A stretch of DNA of 64,000 bases from Phymorhynchus buccinoides (GCA_017654935.2 CM065711.1:31903371-31967370), one strand, 5' to 3'. Counted from the stretch's first letter, positions 14,301-21,386 are shown. Program-made: numbers and translations. Notes: generated by a model from the letters alone, not told the origin.

Positions 14301-17300
14301 CTCAGGAAGAGAACAAATTGATTGCCGTCGTTTGTGGATGCTACGAAAAATTTTGCCATGCTACTGAAAATTGATGGCTGGGCTACTGATTGGGAAAATG
14401 CCAAGTAGGCAGGTCTGCATAGAACATTTTTTGTTGACATGCCCTTTGTTCCAGAACGCACGTGTTCAGACATTGGGTCTGCTTCCTATTGACGTTAAAA
14501 ACAATGTTAACATTTTGTTGTTCGGTGGGAGGGATAAAAATGCCATTGAAAACAGACAAATCCTCCATGTAGTTGGAAAATTCATTAGTGTTTCCAAGCG
14601 TTTTGCTCCAGATTAATATGTGTGTATCCTTCTTGTTGTCCCTGGTGATATAGAAAACATTCTCCTGCTTAAATGGATATCTTGTTACAGTGATACATTG
14701 AGTTGCCCCACTTAACATTACTAATTTATTCCCTTTTCTTCCGTTTTTTATGAATTACTAGCGCAACGCCGAGTACCGGTAATGCCTAGTAACGGTAACG
14801 CGTAGTAACGGTAACGCCAAGTACTGGTAACGCTGAGTACAGCAAATTTGAAGCAATTCGGTTAAGAAACGGCGGAGTTATAAGGCCCTGTTTCCCATTG
14901 GCGCTGCTCTGAGAGTGACGCGCTCTCCCTAGTAACGGTAACGCATAGTAACGGTAACGCCAGGTACTGGTAACGCTGAGTACAGCAAATTTGAAGCGAT
15001 TCGGTTAAGAAAAGGCGGAGTTATAAGGCCCTGTTTCCCGTTGGCGCCGCTCTGAGAGTGATGCGCTCTCCCTAGTAACGGTAACGCCTAGTAACGGTAA
15101 CGCCAAGTACTGGTAACGCCGAGTACAGCAAATTTGAAGCGATTCGGTTAAGAAAAGGCGGAGTTATAAGGCCGGTAAGAAATACCGGTGATACGGGCGC
15201 CGAGAGGCCGGCGGATACGCGTTTCACGCATTTGCCAAACCACGCAAATGACACGGCCGCCTCGGTTGCCGTTGCCATCGCCCCGTTAGGGCTCACAGCA
15301 AATTTGAAGCGATTCGGTCGAAAAACGGCGGAGTTATAAGGCCCCTTTTGTGTTTCAGACACACAGACACACACACAGACACTTGGCTTTTTATTATATG
15401 ATTAGTTCTTAGAATAATTTTTCATGACCTTGATATTCATGTTTGTTTATATTGTTCACCTTTTACCGAAAGTCAGTTGTATCGATCATTATTCAGCTTA
15501 TCTTACAAAGTGTGACTGACTTCCATTAATTGTACAGTGTGATGCAGCCTGTTGCTAGTACGATGTCTATGTGTGGAGTACTTTATAAGCCTCGGCTTGT
15601 TGTACTCTTGTCTACATATATATTGTGTTGTTGCAAAAGTGTGTCAATAAAACATTTGTCAGATGGGAGAGGAGCCGACAGTGCCAAGGGAAGTAAATCT
15701 ATGTGCACACCATACTTGGTCACTTCTAAGCTCGCTTCGCTCCCTTAGATCACAATTTTGCCTCTGACTTTTTGCTTTTGTAGTAGTTTGTTGTGGGGGA
15801 AATATTATTATGATTATTATTAATGTTGATGTTGTTGTTATTGTTTCAGCATTCGTACCTCCACCAACAGCCAGGTGGGAAGACTGACCATGTCTGAGAA
15901 AACCATCCTACCGACAGACAACGGTCAGTATGTGTGTGTGTGTGTGACTGCGTGTGTGTGTGTGTGTATACATGTATGTGGTGGTGCAAAGTGGCACAGT
16001 GGTAGCAGCGCGTTCACCTCGTGTCAAGTAAACCCGAGTTCGAACCTGGGTACAGGGGATTTTTTCCTCTCACTCTGCACTAGGCCTTAAGGTCGTCTTT
16101 CGGATGAGACGATATACCGAGGTCCCGTGTGCCCATGCACTAGCACACGTTAAACCCAGTGGCAACGAAAAAGTTGTCATTTGGTCAAAGTTTCACACAC
16201 ACACACACCCCCCACCCCACCCCCATTTCCTTCCTCATCAGTCGCACAAAAATCGCATGCCAAAAAAAAAAAAAAAAAAGGGTGGCGCGCCTCTGGCTGC
16301 GACGCGCTGTCCAGGTGGGAGCAACCCGAATTTCACAGAGACGCCTCTGCGACTATGAAGTACCTAATGCCTAGTGTGTGTGTGTGTGTGTGACTGACCA
16401 TGTCTGAGAAAACCATCCTACCCACAGACAACGGTCAGTAGTGGTTCATTCGATTGACATCTCTCTCTATGGATGTGTGACTGACTGACCATACTCTCTG
16501 TAGCAACTGCCCATACTCTCTGTATCAACAGCCCATGCTCTGTAACAAACTGCCCATACTCTCTGTATCAACAGCCCATACAACAGCCCATACTCTCTGT
16601 AACAACAGCCCATACTCTCTGTAACAAACAGCCCATACTCTCTGTAGCAACAGCCTTTACTCTCTGTAACAACAGCCCATAATCTCTGTAACAAACAGCT
16701 CCTACTCTCTGTAACAAACAGCCCATACTCTCTGTAGCAACAGCCCCTACTCTCTGTAGCAACAGCCTGTACTCTCTGTAACAACAGCCCATAATCTCTA
16801 ACAAACAGCTCCTACTCTCTGTAACAAACAGCCCATACTCTCTGTAACAACAGCCCCTACTCTCTGTAACAACAGCCCCAGGAAGCGGCCCTCACCAAAG
16901 CTCTGCCCCGAAGAAAAAAAACAAGTGGAGACTATCTGCCTTTGGGTCGCGCAAACCTCGCCCCACCCCAGGTTTTAATTGGTTTCGCTGCTTGATTGAT
17001 TTGCGTTTTGGTTGGACGTTTGAGAAGATTGATCCGTTATTGTTTCAGTTTAAGAAGATTGATCCGTTATTGTTTCAGTTTCGCTGAAGATTGATCCGTT
17101 TTGGTTTCAGTTTGAGAAGATTGATCCGTTATTGTTTCAGTTTAAGAAGATTGATCCGTTGCTGTTTCAATTTAAGAAGATTGATCCGTTGCTGTTTCAG
17201 TTTGAGAAGATTGATCCGTTGCTGTTTCAGTTTAAGAAGATTGATCCGTTATTGTTTCAGTTTGAGAAGATTGATCCGTTGCTGTTTCAGTTTGAGAAGA

Positions 17301-20300
17301 TTGATCCGTTGCTGTTTCAGTTTAAGAAGATTGATCCGTTATTGTTTCAGTTTGAGAAGATTGATCCGTTGCTGTTTCAGTTTGAGAAGATTGATCCGTT
17401 ATTGTTTCAGTTTGAGAAGATTCATCCGTTGCTGTTTCAGTTTGAGAAGATTGATCCGTTATTGTTTCAGTTTGAGAAGATTCATCCGTTACTGTTTCAG
17501 TTTGAGAAGATTGATCCGTTATTGTTTCAGTTTGAGAAGATTGATCCGTTGCTGTTTCAGTTTGAGAAGATTGGTCCGTTATTGTTTCAGTTTGAGAAGA
17601 TTGATCCGTTACTGTTTGAAACAGGTTGTGACTGGCCTGATAGTTGATTGGTTCTTGTTTGATGTTTCAGTTTGAGAAGATTGATCCGTTTGAAGTAGGT
17701 TTTATTCTGTGCAAAAAAGCCTGATGTTTCAGTTAGTTGTTTGAGTTTTGTTCCAATTTTGTTTTGTGTATGATAGGATTAATTATTTTATGAAATAATA
17801 TTGTTTTTTTGTTTTTTGATGAGTTATTGTTTGAATTGGTTGTTTTTTTCACACTCAGATCTGATGCTCCATTTTGTATGTATGTTTAATGATAACAATG
17901 ATGATGACGATGACGATGACAGATGCTTTCTTTCTCCAGGCAGTGAGGATGATATGATGACGATAACGATGATGGATGCTTTCTCTCTCCAGGGAGTGAG
18001 GATGATATATGATGATGATGATTCGATGTTTGGATGCTTTCTTTCTCCATGGAGAGGAGATTGATGACGATTGAAGTGATGGATGCTTTCTCTCTCCAGG
18101 CAGTGAGGATGATATGATGATGACGATGATGACGATAACGATGATGGATGCTTTCGTTCAGGGAGTTAGGATGATGTGATGATGATGATGATAACGATGA
18201 TTTGATGGCGATAATGATGATGGATGCTTTCTTTTGCAGGGAGTGAGGATGATATGATGATGATAACGATGATGGATGCTTTCTTTGAGGGAGTGAGGAT
18301 GATATGATGATGATGATGATGGATGCTTTCTTTGAGGGAGTGAGGATGATATGATGATGATAACGATGATGGATGCTTTCTTTGAGGGAGTGAGGATGAT
18401 ATGATGATAATGATGATGGATGCTTTCTTTCTCCAGGGATCTCCAGGGAGTGAGGATGATATGATGATGACGATTACGATGATGGATGCTTTCTTTCTCC
18501 AGGGAGTGAGGATGATATGATGATGATAATGATGATGGATGCTTTCTTTCAGGGAGTGAGGATGATATGATGATGACGATTACGATGATGGATGCTTTCT
18601 TTCTCCAGGGAGTGAGGATGATATGATGATGATGATGATGATGGATGATGGATGCTTTCTTTGAGGAGGAGTGAGGATGATGATGATGATGATAACGATG
18701 ATGGATGCTTTCTTTCTCCAGGCAGTGAGGATGATATGATGATGATGATGACGATGATAACGATGATGGATGCTTTCTTTGAAGGAGTGAGGATGATACG
18801 ATGATGTCGATAACGATGACGGATGCTTTCTTTCTCCAGGGCTCGAGGATGCGGAGGCAGCAGACGAGGAAAGGCCGGGGCAGCGTGTGTGGGACAACGA
18901 AGAAGACGCCGTGTCCTACAGCTATTCCTTCTTCCACTTCATGCTGTGCCTGGCATCGCTGTACATCATGATGACGCTCACCAACTGGTTCAGGTCTGTA
19001 GTTCACCCACCTTCTGTCAGTTCTGTCTCTTCGCTCTACATCATGATGACGCTCACCAACTGGTTCAGGTCTGTAGTTCACCCACCTTCTGTCAGTTCTG
19101 TGCCTGGCATCGCTGTACATCATGATGACGCTCACCAACTGGTTCAGGTCTGTAGTTCACCCACCTTCTGTCAGTTCTGTGCCTGGCATCGCTCTACATC
19201 ATGATGACGCTCACCAACTGGTTCAGGTCTGTAGTTCACCCACCTTCTGTCAGTTCTGTGCCTGGCATCGCTCTACATCATGATGACGCTCACCAACTGG
19301 TTCAGGTCTGTAGTTCACCCACCTTCTGTCAGTTCTGTCTCTTCGCTCTACATCATGATGACGCTCACCAACTGGTTCAGGTCTGTAGTTCACCCACCTT
19401 CTGTCAGTTCTGTGCCTGGCTTCGCTCTACATCATGATGACGCTCACCAACTGGTTCAGGTCTGTAGTTCACCCACCTTCTGTCAGTTCTGTGCCTGGCA
19501 TCGCTCTACATCATGATGACGCTCACCAACTGGTTCAGGTCTGTAGTTCACCCACCTTCTGTCAGTTCTGTGCCTGGCTTCGCTCTACATCATGATGACG
19601 CTCACCAACTGGTTCAGATCTGTAGTTCACCCACCTTCTGTCAGTTCTGTCTCTTCGCTCTACATCATGATGACGCTCACCAACTGGTTCAGGTCTGTAG
19701 TTCACCCACCTTCTGTCAGTTCTGTGCCTGGCATCGCTCTACATCATGATGACGCTCACCAACTGGTTCAGGTCTGTAGTTCACCCACCTTCTGTCAGTT
19801 CTGTGCCTGGCATCGCTCTACATCATGATGACGCTCACCAACTGGTTCAGATCTGTAGTTCACCCACCTTCTGTCAGTTCTGTCTCTTCGCTCTACATCA
19901 TGATGACGCTCACCAACTGGTTCAGGTCTGTAGTTCACCCACCTTCTGTCAGTTCTGTCTCTTCGCTCTACATCATGACGCTCACCAACTGGTTCAGGTC
20001 TGTAGTTCACCCACCTTCTGTCAGTTCTGTCTCTTCGCTCTACATCATGATGACGCTCACCAACTGGTTCAGGTCTGTAGTTCACCCACCTTCTGTCAGT
20101 TCTGTGTCAATAGTTCACCCACCTTCTGCAAGTTCTGTGTCAATAGTTCACCCAGCTTCTGCAGTTATGTGTCAATAGTTCACCCTCCTTCTGTAAGTTA
20201 TGTGTCAATAGTTCACCCTCCTTCTGCAAGTTCTGTGTCAATAGTTCACCCACATTCTGCAAGTTCTGCGCCAATAGTTCACCCTCCTTCTGTAAGTTAT

Positions 20301-20975
20301 GTGTCTGTGCCAATAGTTCACCCTCCTTCTGCAAGCTCTGTATATGTGCCAATAGTTCACCCTCCTTCTGCAAGTTCTGTGCTAGCAATTTCCTCAAATC
20401 TATCACTCTCTTTGACTCTGCCTTTTCTTGCTGTCCTCAACTGTGTTTCTGCCTTAATGGCCCTGATTTAAAATAACAAATATTCCAACGCATTCTTTGC
20501 TTTGAACTCCCTCCCAAATTGGAGTGTATTGGCTGGCTGCAGCGGGGAGACCAACGAAAGCTATAACAAAAAAACGCATACGTACCTTTTCCATTATGGC
20601 CATATGGCCGGGGAACGCAGAAACAAAAATTGAAAAGAAAAGAAATTTGTGCTGCAGCCTTGTGGCTATAGTTATAATAATAATTGGCACTTATATAGCG
20701 CACATATCTAGAAAATTCTATTCATGGCGCTTTACAAAGAAATCAAACTACAAGCAGTCGCATCCACACACACACAAACAAACAAAAAAATAATGCGTAT
20801 TGATCGTCCGTTTGTTTGTTTGTTTTTTCGTTTCAGCCCCAGTTCCGATTTCCGCACGCTCAATGCCAACATGGCGTCTGTGTGGGTGAAGATTGTGTCG
20901 TCATGGCTATGTGTCGGTCTCTACGTCTGGACCCTGGTCGCTCCAGTTGTGCTGTCCGGGCGAGACTTCAGCTAA
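139..20975 (+). CDS. Serinc: SERINC (serine incorporator/TMS1) family membrane protein, complete gene of 12 exons
   Basis: Spliced CDS: 139-159, 2250-2414, 3710-3909, 5901-5980, 7235-7372, 9990-10066, 11631-11724, 12520-12606, 13054-13213, 15850-15923, 18840-18993, 20837-20975. The exons total 1389 nt (462 aa plus stop), within the usual 450-470 aa of the family, and every junction keeps frame at AG/GT sites. Family landmarks in order: MGCILGS start; Cys-rich stretch ending [68 protein letters not shown] with YLTWSAM; a loop with NST glycosylation site; [30 protein letters not shown]; and C-terminus SGRDFS. SERINCs are multi-pass membrane proteins of the plasma membrane and endomembranes, linked to serine incorporation into lipids and to lipid scrambling. 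That role is family knowledge, not shown here. The paralogue type cannot be decided. Confidence 0.95.
830..1375 (-). mobile_element. LINE 3' fragment (reverse transcriptase C-terminus), in SERINC intron 1
   Basis: The minus strand reads [38 protein letters not shown] and [11 protein letters not shown], then degenerate YWNNLPAH. These are standard CR1/L2-like RT end motifs. A separate LINE-type tail (GATGGGACGTTTTATAAGCC and TACC repeats) is at 700-780. Confidence 0.8.
1440..2165 (+). repeat. Dispersed repeat (1440-1740) and CA microsatellite (1895-2150)
   Basis: 1440-1740 matches 32130-32450. 1895-2150 is a CA array with GTAT interruptions. SERINC intron 1. Confidence 0.85.
2250..2414 (+). 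CDS. Serinc: SERINC exon 2 (Cys-rich N-terminus, first membrane segment)
   Basis: Acceptor CATCCGCAG, donor GTGAGG, 55 codons in phase 0. It reads [22 protein letters not shown] and then a hydrophobic segment ending DIRQELDK. The 3' half of this exon is copied twice in the next intron (2862 and 3351). Confidence 0.95.
2448..2813 (-). mobile_element. SINE family A, minus copy
   Basis: Same parts as 15980-16371 on the other strand; a long G run near 2575 replaces the C-rich part. Confidence 0.85.
2862..2937 (+). pseudogene. Decayed copy of SERINC exon 2 3' half with donor
   Basis: Matches exon 2 from the codons for YSVMLLVG to its end, still followed by GGTGAGAG. A 2-nt deletion after GCTCCTGAC shifts the frame and creates TGA. 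There is no acceptor in front, only a GT repeat. It lies between two oppositely oriented SINE copies (2448-2813 and 2966-3350). Confidence 0.85.
2966..3350 (+). mobile_element. SINE family A, plus copy
   Basis: GAGTGGCACAGTGGTAGCGC, box B AGTTCGAACCTGGG, tail TTTCACAGAGACGCCTCTGT and ACCTAACCTAACCT. Confidence 0.85.
3351..3428 (+). pseudogene. Second decayed copy of SERINC exon 2 3' half
   Basis: Same segment of exon 2, reading frame open to LDK, but the donor GT has become AT (AAGATGAGAG), so it cannot be used as a 5' splice site. It begins exactly where the plus-strand SINE (2966-3350) ends. Confidence 0.85.
3710..3909 (+). CDS. Serinc: SERINC exon 3
   Basis: Acceptor TTCCCACAG, donor GTGAGAG at 3910, 200 nt, ends in phase 2 and completes a Gly codon with exon 4. 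It reads IPGLCKDF, then [19 protein letters not shown] (membrane segment) and [15 protein letters not shown]. Confidence 0.95.
3961..4055 (+). pseudogene. Copy of SERINC exon 3 3' half with intact donor
   Basis: From GTCTGTTTTG to AATAG it matches the second half of exon 3, including the codons for [15 protein letters not shown], and still has GTGAGAG behind it. AATGG has become AATAG and there is no acceptor. It sits 51 bases downstream of the true exon. Confidence 0.85.
4110..4775 (+). repeat. 65-bp minisatellite, about ten units, SERINC intron 3
   Basis: Units contain AAGTACAAGATTGCCAAC, TGACTTTGAGATGGAGGG and TCGTAAACATGATG, with indels between units. Related units recur at 56125-56330. 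At both places the units directly abut the tRNA-like element described next, so the array may be an amplified tail of that element. Reading frames through it on either strand are repeat artefacts. Confidence 0.9.
4776..5215 (-). mobile_element. tRNA-derived element (tRNA-Asp-like head), copy 1
   Basis: Complement of 4827-4900 reads like a tRNA: GCCTCGATAGCTC, box A-like TAGCTCATTGGTAGAG, and box B GGTTCGATTCTCGG, with CTGTCAT in the anticodon region resembling tRNA-Asp(GTC). Anticodon and T stems pair poorly, so this is a SINE-type relic rather than a working tRNA gene. It continues with a unique body to about 5215. Other copies: 46005-46296 (+) and 56300-56765 (-). Confidence 0.7.
5231..5385. 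repeat. (CA)n microsatellite beside a fragment of the tRNA-like element
   Basis: 5231-5284 repeats the TACGCCTTCTATTTCCCG..AGATTAGACCACGGAC end of the preceding element. It is followed by a nearly pure CA tract of about 90 bp. Confidence 0.85.
5390..5860 (-). mobile_element. LINE 3' fragment: reverse transcriptase C-terminus and tail
   Basis: The minus strand at 5612-5770 reads [19 protein letters not shown] followed by [11 protein letters not shown], the usual C-terminal motif of CR1/Jockey-type LINE reverse transcriptases. It is followed by a 3' UTR ending near 5390. Copies of the same 3' end are at 7460-8380 (-, split by a Helitron) and 11230-11525 (+). No endonuclease or polymerase core is present. 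Confidence 0.75.
5901..5980 (+). CDS. Serinc: SERINC exon 4
   Basis: Acceptor TGTTTCCCAG, donor GTGTGT at 5981. It reads [19 protein letters not shown] and PRGDFGK, the third membrane segment plus the short loop before the next helix. Enters in phase 2 and leaves in phase 1. Confidence 0.93.
6120..6480 (+). repeat. (CTT)n microsatellite, about 360 bp, SERINC intron 4
   Basis: Nearly uninterrupted CTT/TTC. Long Ser/Phe/Leu or Glu/Lys reading frames here come only from the triplet repeat. 6091-6118 just before it repeats a piece of the LINE fragment at 5758-5784. Confidence 0.95.
6865..7160 (+). repeat. Dispersed repeat Q, copy 1 (about 300 bp)
   Basis: Begins ATAAATAGTTCCCCCACC, continues through TCACTCTTTGACTCTGCC, and ends TGAGCGATCGAAGAA. 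Other copies: 10113-10290, 13308-13630 and 35828-36110 (+, the last split by a U2-headed SINE), 53985-54290 and 60880-61075 (-). A partial copy is at 20383-20470. Class unknown; no inverted termini or tRNA head seen. Confidence 0.85.
7235..7372 (+). CDS. Serinc: SERINC exon 5
   Basis: Acceptor TTTTCAG, donor GTGAGT. It reads [20 protein letters not shown] followed by [19 protein letters not shown], one of the most conserved SERINC blocks. Phase 1 in and out. Confidence 0.97.
7551..8270 (+). mobile_element. Non-autonomous Helitron-like element, copy 1
   Basis: Starts TCATATAGTAAAAAGCC after an A and ends GTTGCGCTAG before a T: 5'-TC and 3'-CTAG termini at an A|T target with no target duplication, as for Helitrons. 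Internally it holds two or three imperfect units of about 150 bp (CTTATAACTCCGCCGTTT, CTTCAAATTTGCTGT, GTTACCGTTACTAGG). It interrupts a LINE 3' end whose uninterrupted relative is at 5485-5600. No Rep/helicase coding is present. Confidence 0.8.
8400..8535 (+). repeat. Dispersed repeat shared with 50345-50480
   Basis: Contains GGCGGCGACCAACGTC, AAGTAACTGTACGCACTTAG and GAAGCGCTTATAGTGAT. The reverse complement recurs at 50345-50480. Class not recognised. Confidence 0.7.
8664..8822. mobile_element. Palindromic MITE, copy 1 (159 bp)
   Basis: CCAGGGCCTGTATTCACG..CGTGAATACAGGCCCTGG: the two halves are almost perfect inverted repeats through AGCATGATGCTAACTTAG, with only a few unpaired bases at the centre. 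Other copies: 35440-35583 and 40717-40982 (a compound copy). Transcripts would form long hairpins. Confidence 0.85.
9320..9800 (-). mobile_element. LINE 3' fragment
   Basis: The minus strand around 9650-9790 carries WNSLPYHTY and a degenerate [12 protein letters not shown] block typical of a LINE reverse transcriptase C-terminus. It is followed by a tail with (AAT)n and a TATAGTG/GCGCTTT motif. Similar tails occur at 20664-20755 and 35597-35700. Confidence 0.5.
9990..10066 (+). CDS. Serinc: SERINC exon 6
   Basis: Acceptor GATTTCAG, donor GTTAGT. It reads [19 protein letters not shown] and YIFYAD, a membrane segment that in animal SERINCs precedes the KFF..NLILC block. Leaves in phase 0. Confidence 0.93.
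10113..10290 (+). repeat. Dispersed repeat Q, copy 2, followed by repeat at 10318-10445
   Basis: Same family as 6865-7160. The sequence at 10318-10445 (GTGTCAGCTGTACGCAGC..CCATTATGGCATAAGGCC) is a second dispersed repeat, with copies at 20500-20620 and, inverted, at 60560-60690. Confidence 0.8.
11230..11525 (+). mobile_element. LINE 3' fragment, plus-strand copy
   Basis: Reverse-orientation relative of 5390-5860: CCTCCGTCAGCGACCGACC..TTCAAATCTAACCTCAAAA, then the same tail ending TCAAGATTGAGCGCCGTGTG. It is followed by two direct copies of GGGTTTTTTCATTCACTGCA just upstream of exon 7. Confidence 0.75.
11631..11724 (+). CDS. Serinc: SERINC exon 7
   Basis: Acceptor GTTGGACAG, donor GTATGT. 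It reads [18 protein letters not shown] and ends IIPPVQN. Enters in phase 0 and leaves in phase 1, completing an Ala codon with exon 8. Confidence 0.96.
11725..12240 (+). repeat. (GATGGT)n-type microsatellite, about 510 bp
   Basis: Mixed GAT/GGT triplets starting directly after the donor of SERINC exon 7. Poly-Asp/Gly, Met/Val and Ile/Thr frames are repeat artefacts. Confidence 0.95.
12520..12606 (+). CDS. Serinc: SERINC exon 8
   Basis: Acceptor CCATTACAG, donor GTGTGT running into a TGTC repeat. It reads [19 protein letters not shown] followed by TWSAMTNNP, a family signature. Confidence 0.96.
12607..12895 (+). repeat. TGTC/TATGCATA minisatellite
   Basis: About ten units of TGTCTGTCTATGCATATGTC with variable GTGT stretches, starting at the donor of exon 8. 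Confidence 0.95.
13054..13213 (+). CDS. Serinc: SERINC exon 9
   Basis: Acceptor TTTTTCCTTAG, donor GTGAGT. It reads [18 protein letters not shown], then NSTTASPS (an N-glycosylation sequon that other SERINCs also have in this loop), and the membrane segment [15 protein letters not shown]. Confidence 0.95.
13308..13630 (+). repeat. Dispersed repeat Q, copy 3
   Basis: CCCCGTGGGGATACCGGG start and TGAGCGATCGAAGAAG end. It is the longest plus-strand copy and defines the family's extent. Confidence 0.85.
13801..14417 (+). mobile_element. CAGACCTG-family DNA transposon remnant with BED finger ORF, copy 1 (617 bp)
   Basis: Inverted termini CAGACCTGCCTACT and its complement at the right end, flanked by the 6-bp target duplication CATAGA (13795-13800 and 14418-14423). 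Inside is the ORF at 14006-14374. Relatives: 22657-23320, 43857-44289, 55187-55673, and a shorter one at 24961-25162. The transposase catalytic core is absent. Confidence 0.8.
14006..14374 (+). CDS. BED-type zinc-finger N-terminus of a transposase, 122 aa
   Basis: [12 protein letters not shown], a basic Arg/Lys segment ([10 protein letters not shown]), then W at [19 protein letters not shown] and HVQSAKH. This gives a C-x2-C..H-x5-H finger of the kind found at the N-terminus of hAT-type transposases and of proteins derived from them. The frame is intact here, while the copy at 22901-23279 is broken. It ends soon after the finger, so it may be a remnant, or a short DNA-binding protein without catalytic part. 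Expression cannot be judged. Confidence 0.55.
   Translation: MADSSSSSDSGDVLTEKNRTQTRKRKSSGTPSCSKKKHWPDAQVFKIAYTEEWPCIVRSRLGANHAHCNLCHADFSVNHGGRDDRQHVQSAKHKQYVSAQEENKLIAVVCGCYEKFCHATEN
14758..15401 (-). mobile_element. Non-autonomous Helitron-like element, copy 2
   Basis: Minus strand starts TCATATAATAAAAAGCC after an A (complement of 15402) and ends GTTGCGCTAG before a T (complement of 14757). Same internal 150-bp units as copy 1. A short 5' fragment recurs at 61250-61315. Confidence 0.8.
15640..15770 (+). repeat. Dispersed repeat shared with 33450-33600
   Basis: Contains GTGCACACCATACTTGG, CTCGCTTCGCTCCCTTAGA and GTTTGTTGTGGGGG. The second copy runs in the same orientation at 33450-33600. 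Confidence 0.7.
15850..15923 (+). CDS. Serinc: SERINC exon 10
   Basis: Acceptor TTGTTTCAG, donor GTCAGT. It completes Ser, then reads [17 protein letters not shown] and TILPTDN, the conserved cytoplasmic segment after the ninth membrane region. Confidence 0.95.
15980..16371 (+). mobile_element. SINE family A (tRNA-headed), inserted between the exon 10 donor and an exon 10 copy
   Basis: Head AGTGGCACAGTGGTAGC with box B AGTTCGAACCTGGG, central domain TCGGATGAGACGATATACC and GAGGTCCCGTGTGCCC, a variable poly-A/C part, then a tail ending CACAGAGACGCCTCTG. Other copies: 2448-2813 (-), 2966-3350 (+), 22096-22460 (-), 60100-60464 (-). Confidence 0.8.
16392..16433 (+). pseudogene. Copy of SERINC exon 10 3' half with intact donor
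   Basis: GACTGACCATGTCTGAGA..ACAACG followed by GTCAGTAG repeats the last 42 bases of exon 10 and its donor. The SINE at 15980-16371 lies between original and copy. Confidence 0.9.
16485..16880 (+). repeat. 22-24-bp minisatellite, about 17 units
   Basis: Units of TACTCTCTGTAACAACAGCC with slight variation, in SERINC intron 10. Confidence 0.93.
17015..17690 (+). repeat. 30-bp minisatellite, about 22 units
   Basis: Very regular unit built from TTTGAGAAGATTGATCCG and TTGCTGTTTCAG. Because 30 is a multiple of three, frames stay open ([10 protein letters not shown] repeats), but nothing indicates coding. Each unit ends TGTTTCAG, an acceptor-like string. Confidence 0.95.
17926..18839 (+). repeat. 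Array of about 17 acceptor-like cassettes upstream of SERINC exon 11
   Basis: Units of 50-60 bp: GGATGCTTTCTTTCTCCAGG, GAGTGAGGATGATATGATG, then GATGATAACGAT. The pyrimidine run plus CCAG is the same as the real exon 11 acceptor (CTTTCTTTCTCCAG at 18826-18839), which forms the last unit, and GNAGTGAGGATG resembles the exon's GGCTCGAGGATG start. Several units have lost CCAG (CTTTCTTTGAGGG). Confidence 0.85.
18840..18993 (+). CDS. Serinc: SERINC exon 11
   Basis: Acceptor CTTTCTCCAG, donor GTCTGTAG (weak). It reads [14 protein letters not shown], an acidic cytoplasmic segment, then [20 protein letters not shown] and TNWF; AG joins C of exon 12 as Ser. The array behind it offers further donors. 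The next one, at 19069, would add 25 residues in frame. Confidence 0.93.
18994..20095 (+). repeat. Array of 14 exon 11 3'-end copies each with the donor region
   Basis: Units of 75 or 79 bp (one shortened by 3): CTCTACATCATGATGACG, CTCACCAACTGGTTCAG, GTCTGTAGTTCACCCACC and TTCTGTCAGTTCTGT. Each repeats the last roughly 40 coding bases of exon 11 plus the intron start. Two units (junctions near 19617 and 19850) read CAGATCTG and lack the donor GT. The intronic part matches the start of dispersed repeat Q (AGTTCCCCCACCTTCTGG). Confidence 0.93.
20096..20385 (+). repeat. Minisatellite of 28-36 bp derived from the repeat Q part of the previous array
   Basis: Units GTCAATAGTTCACCCACC with TTCTGCAAGTTCTGT. 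It continues into a partial copy of repeat Q (20383-20470: CTCTTTGACTCTGCC). Confidence 0.85.
20500..20755 (+). repeat. Dispersed repeat (copy of 10318-10445) and LINE-like tail
   Basis: 20500-20620 matches 10318-10445. 20664-20755 carries AATAATAATTGGCAC, TATATAGCGCACATATC and GGCGCTTTACAAAG, a tail type also seen at 9320 and 35597. Confidence 0.65.
20837..20975 (+). CDS. Serinc: SERINC exon 12 (C-terminus)
   Basis: Acceptor TTCGTTTCAG; reads [20 protein letters not shown] and [19 protein letters not shown], ends SGRDFS and TAA at 20973. This is the canonical SERINC last helix and C-terminus. Decayed copies of its 3' end follow. Confidence 0.96.
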
Positions 20976-21069
20976 AGAGGCCGTTTACCAGGATGTTTTA
21001 CACACTCACACACACTCACACACACACGCACGCACATGCACGAACGTATGCACACACTCTCATGCACAT

Positions 21070-21386
21070 GGCTGTGTGTTGGTCTCTACGTCTGGACCCC
21101 TAGACTTTAGCTAAAGAGGCCATTTACCAGGATGTTTCACACACTCACACACACACGCACGTATGCACACACTCTCATGCACATGGCTGTGTGTCGGCCT
21201 GTATCTGTGGACACTGGTGGTCCCGGTTGTTCTGCCTATGACAACTTCAGCTAATTGTGCATGTGCACAGGCACACGCACACGCACACACACACACATAT
21301 AGAGGACCTCTATCTGTGGACTATGGTGGCTTCCATTGTTCGACTAAACTTCAAATTATTGCAACACACACACAAGCACACTTCAG

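Noticed and set aside
17091..17675. Two frames of 170-194 codons with [10 protein letters not shown] or [10 protein letters not shown] repeats
   Set aside because: 30-bp minisatellite in an intron.
19746..20471. 241-codon frame with repeated [10 protein letters not shown] / [11 protein letters not shown]
   Set aside because: It reads through tandem copies of the exon 11 end and its intron start; only the first unit belongs to the gene, apart from possible use of the second donor.
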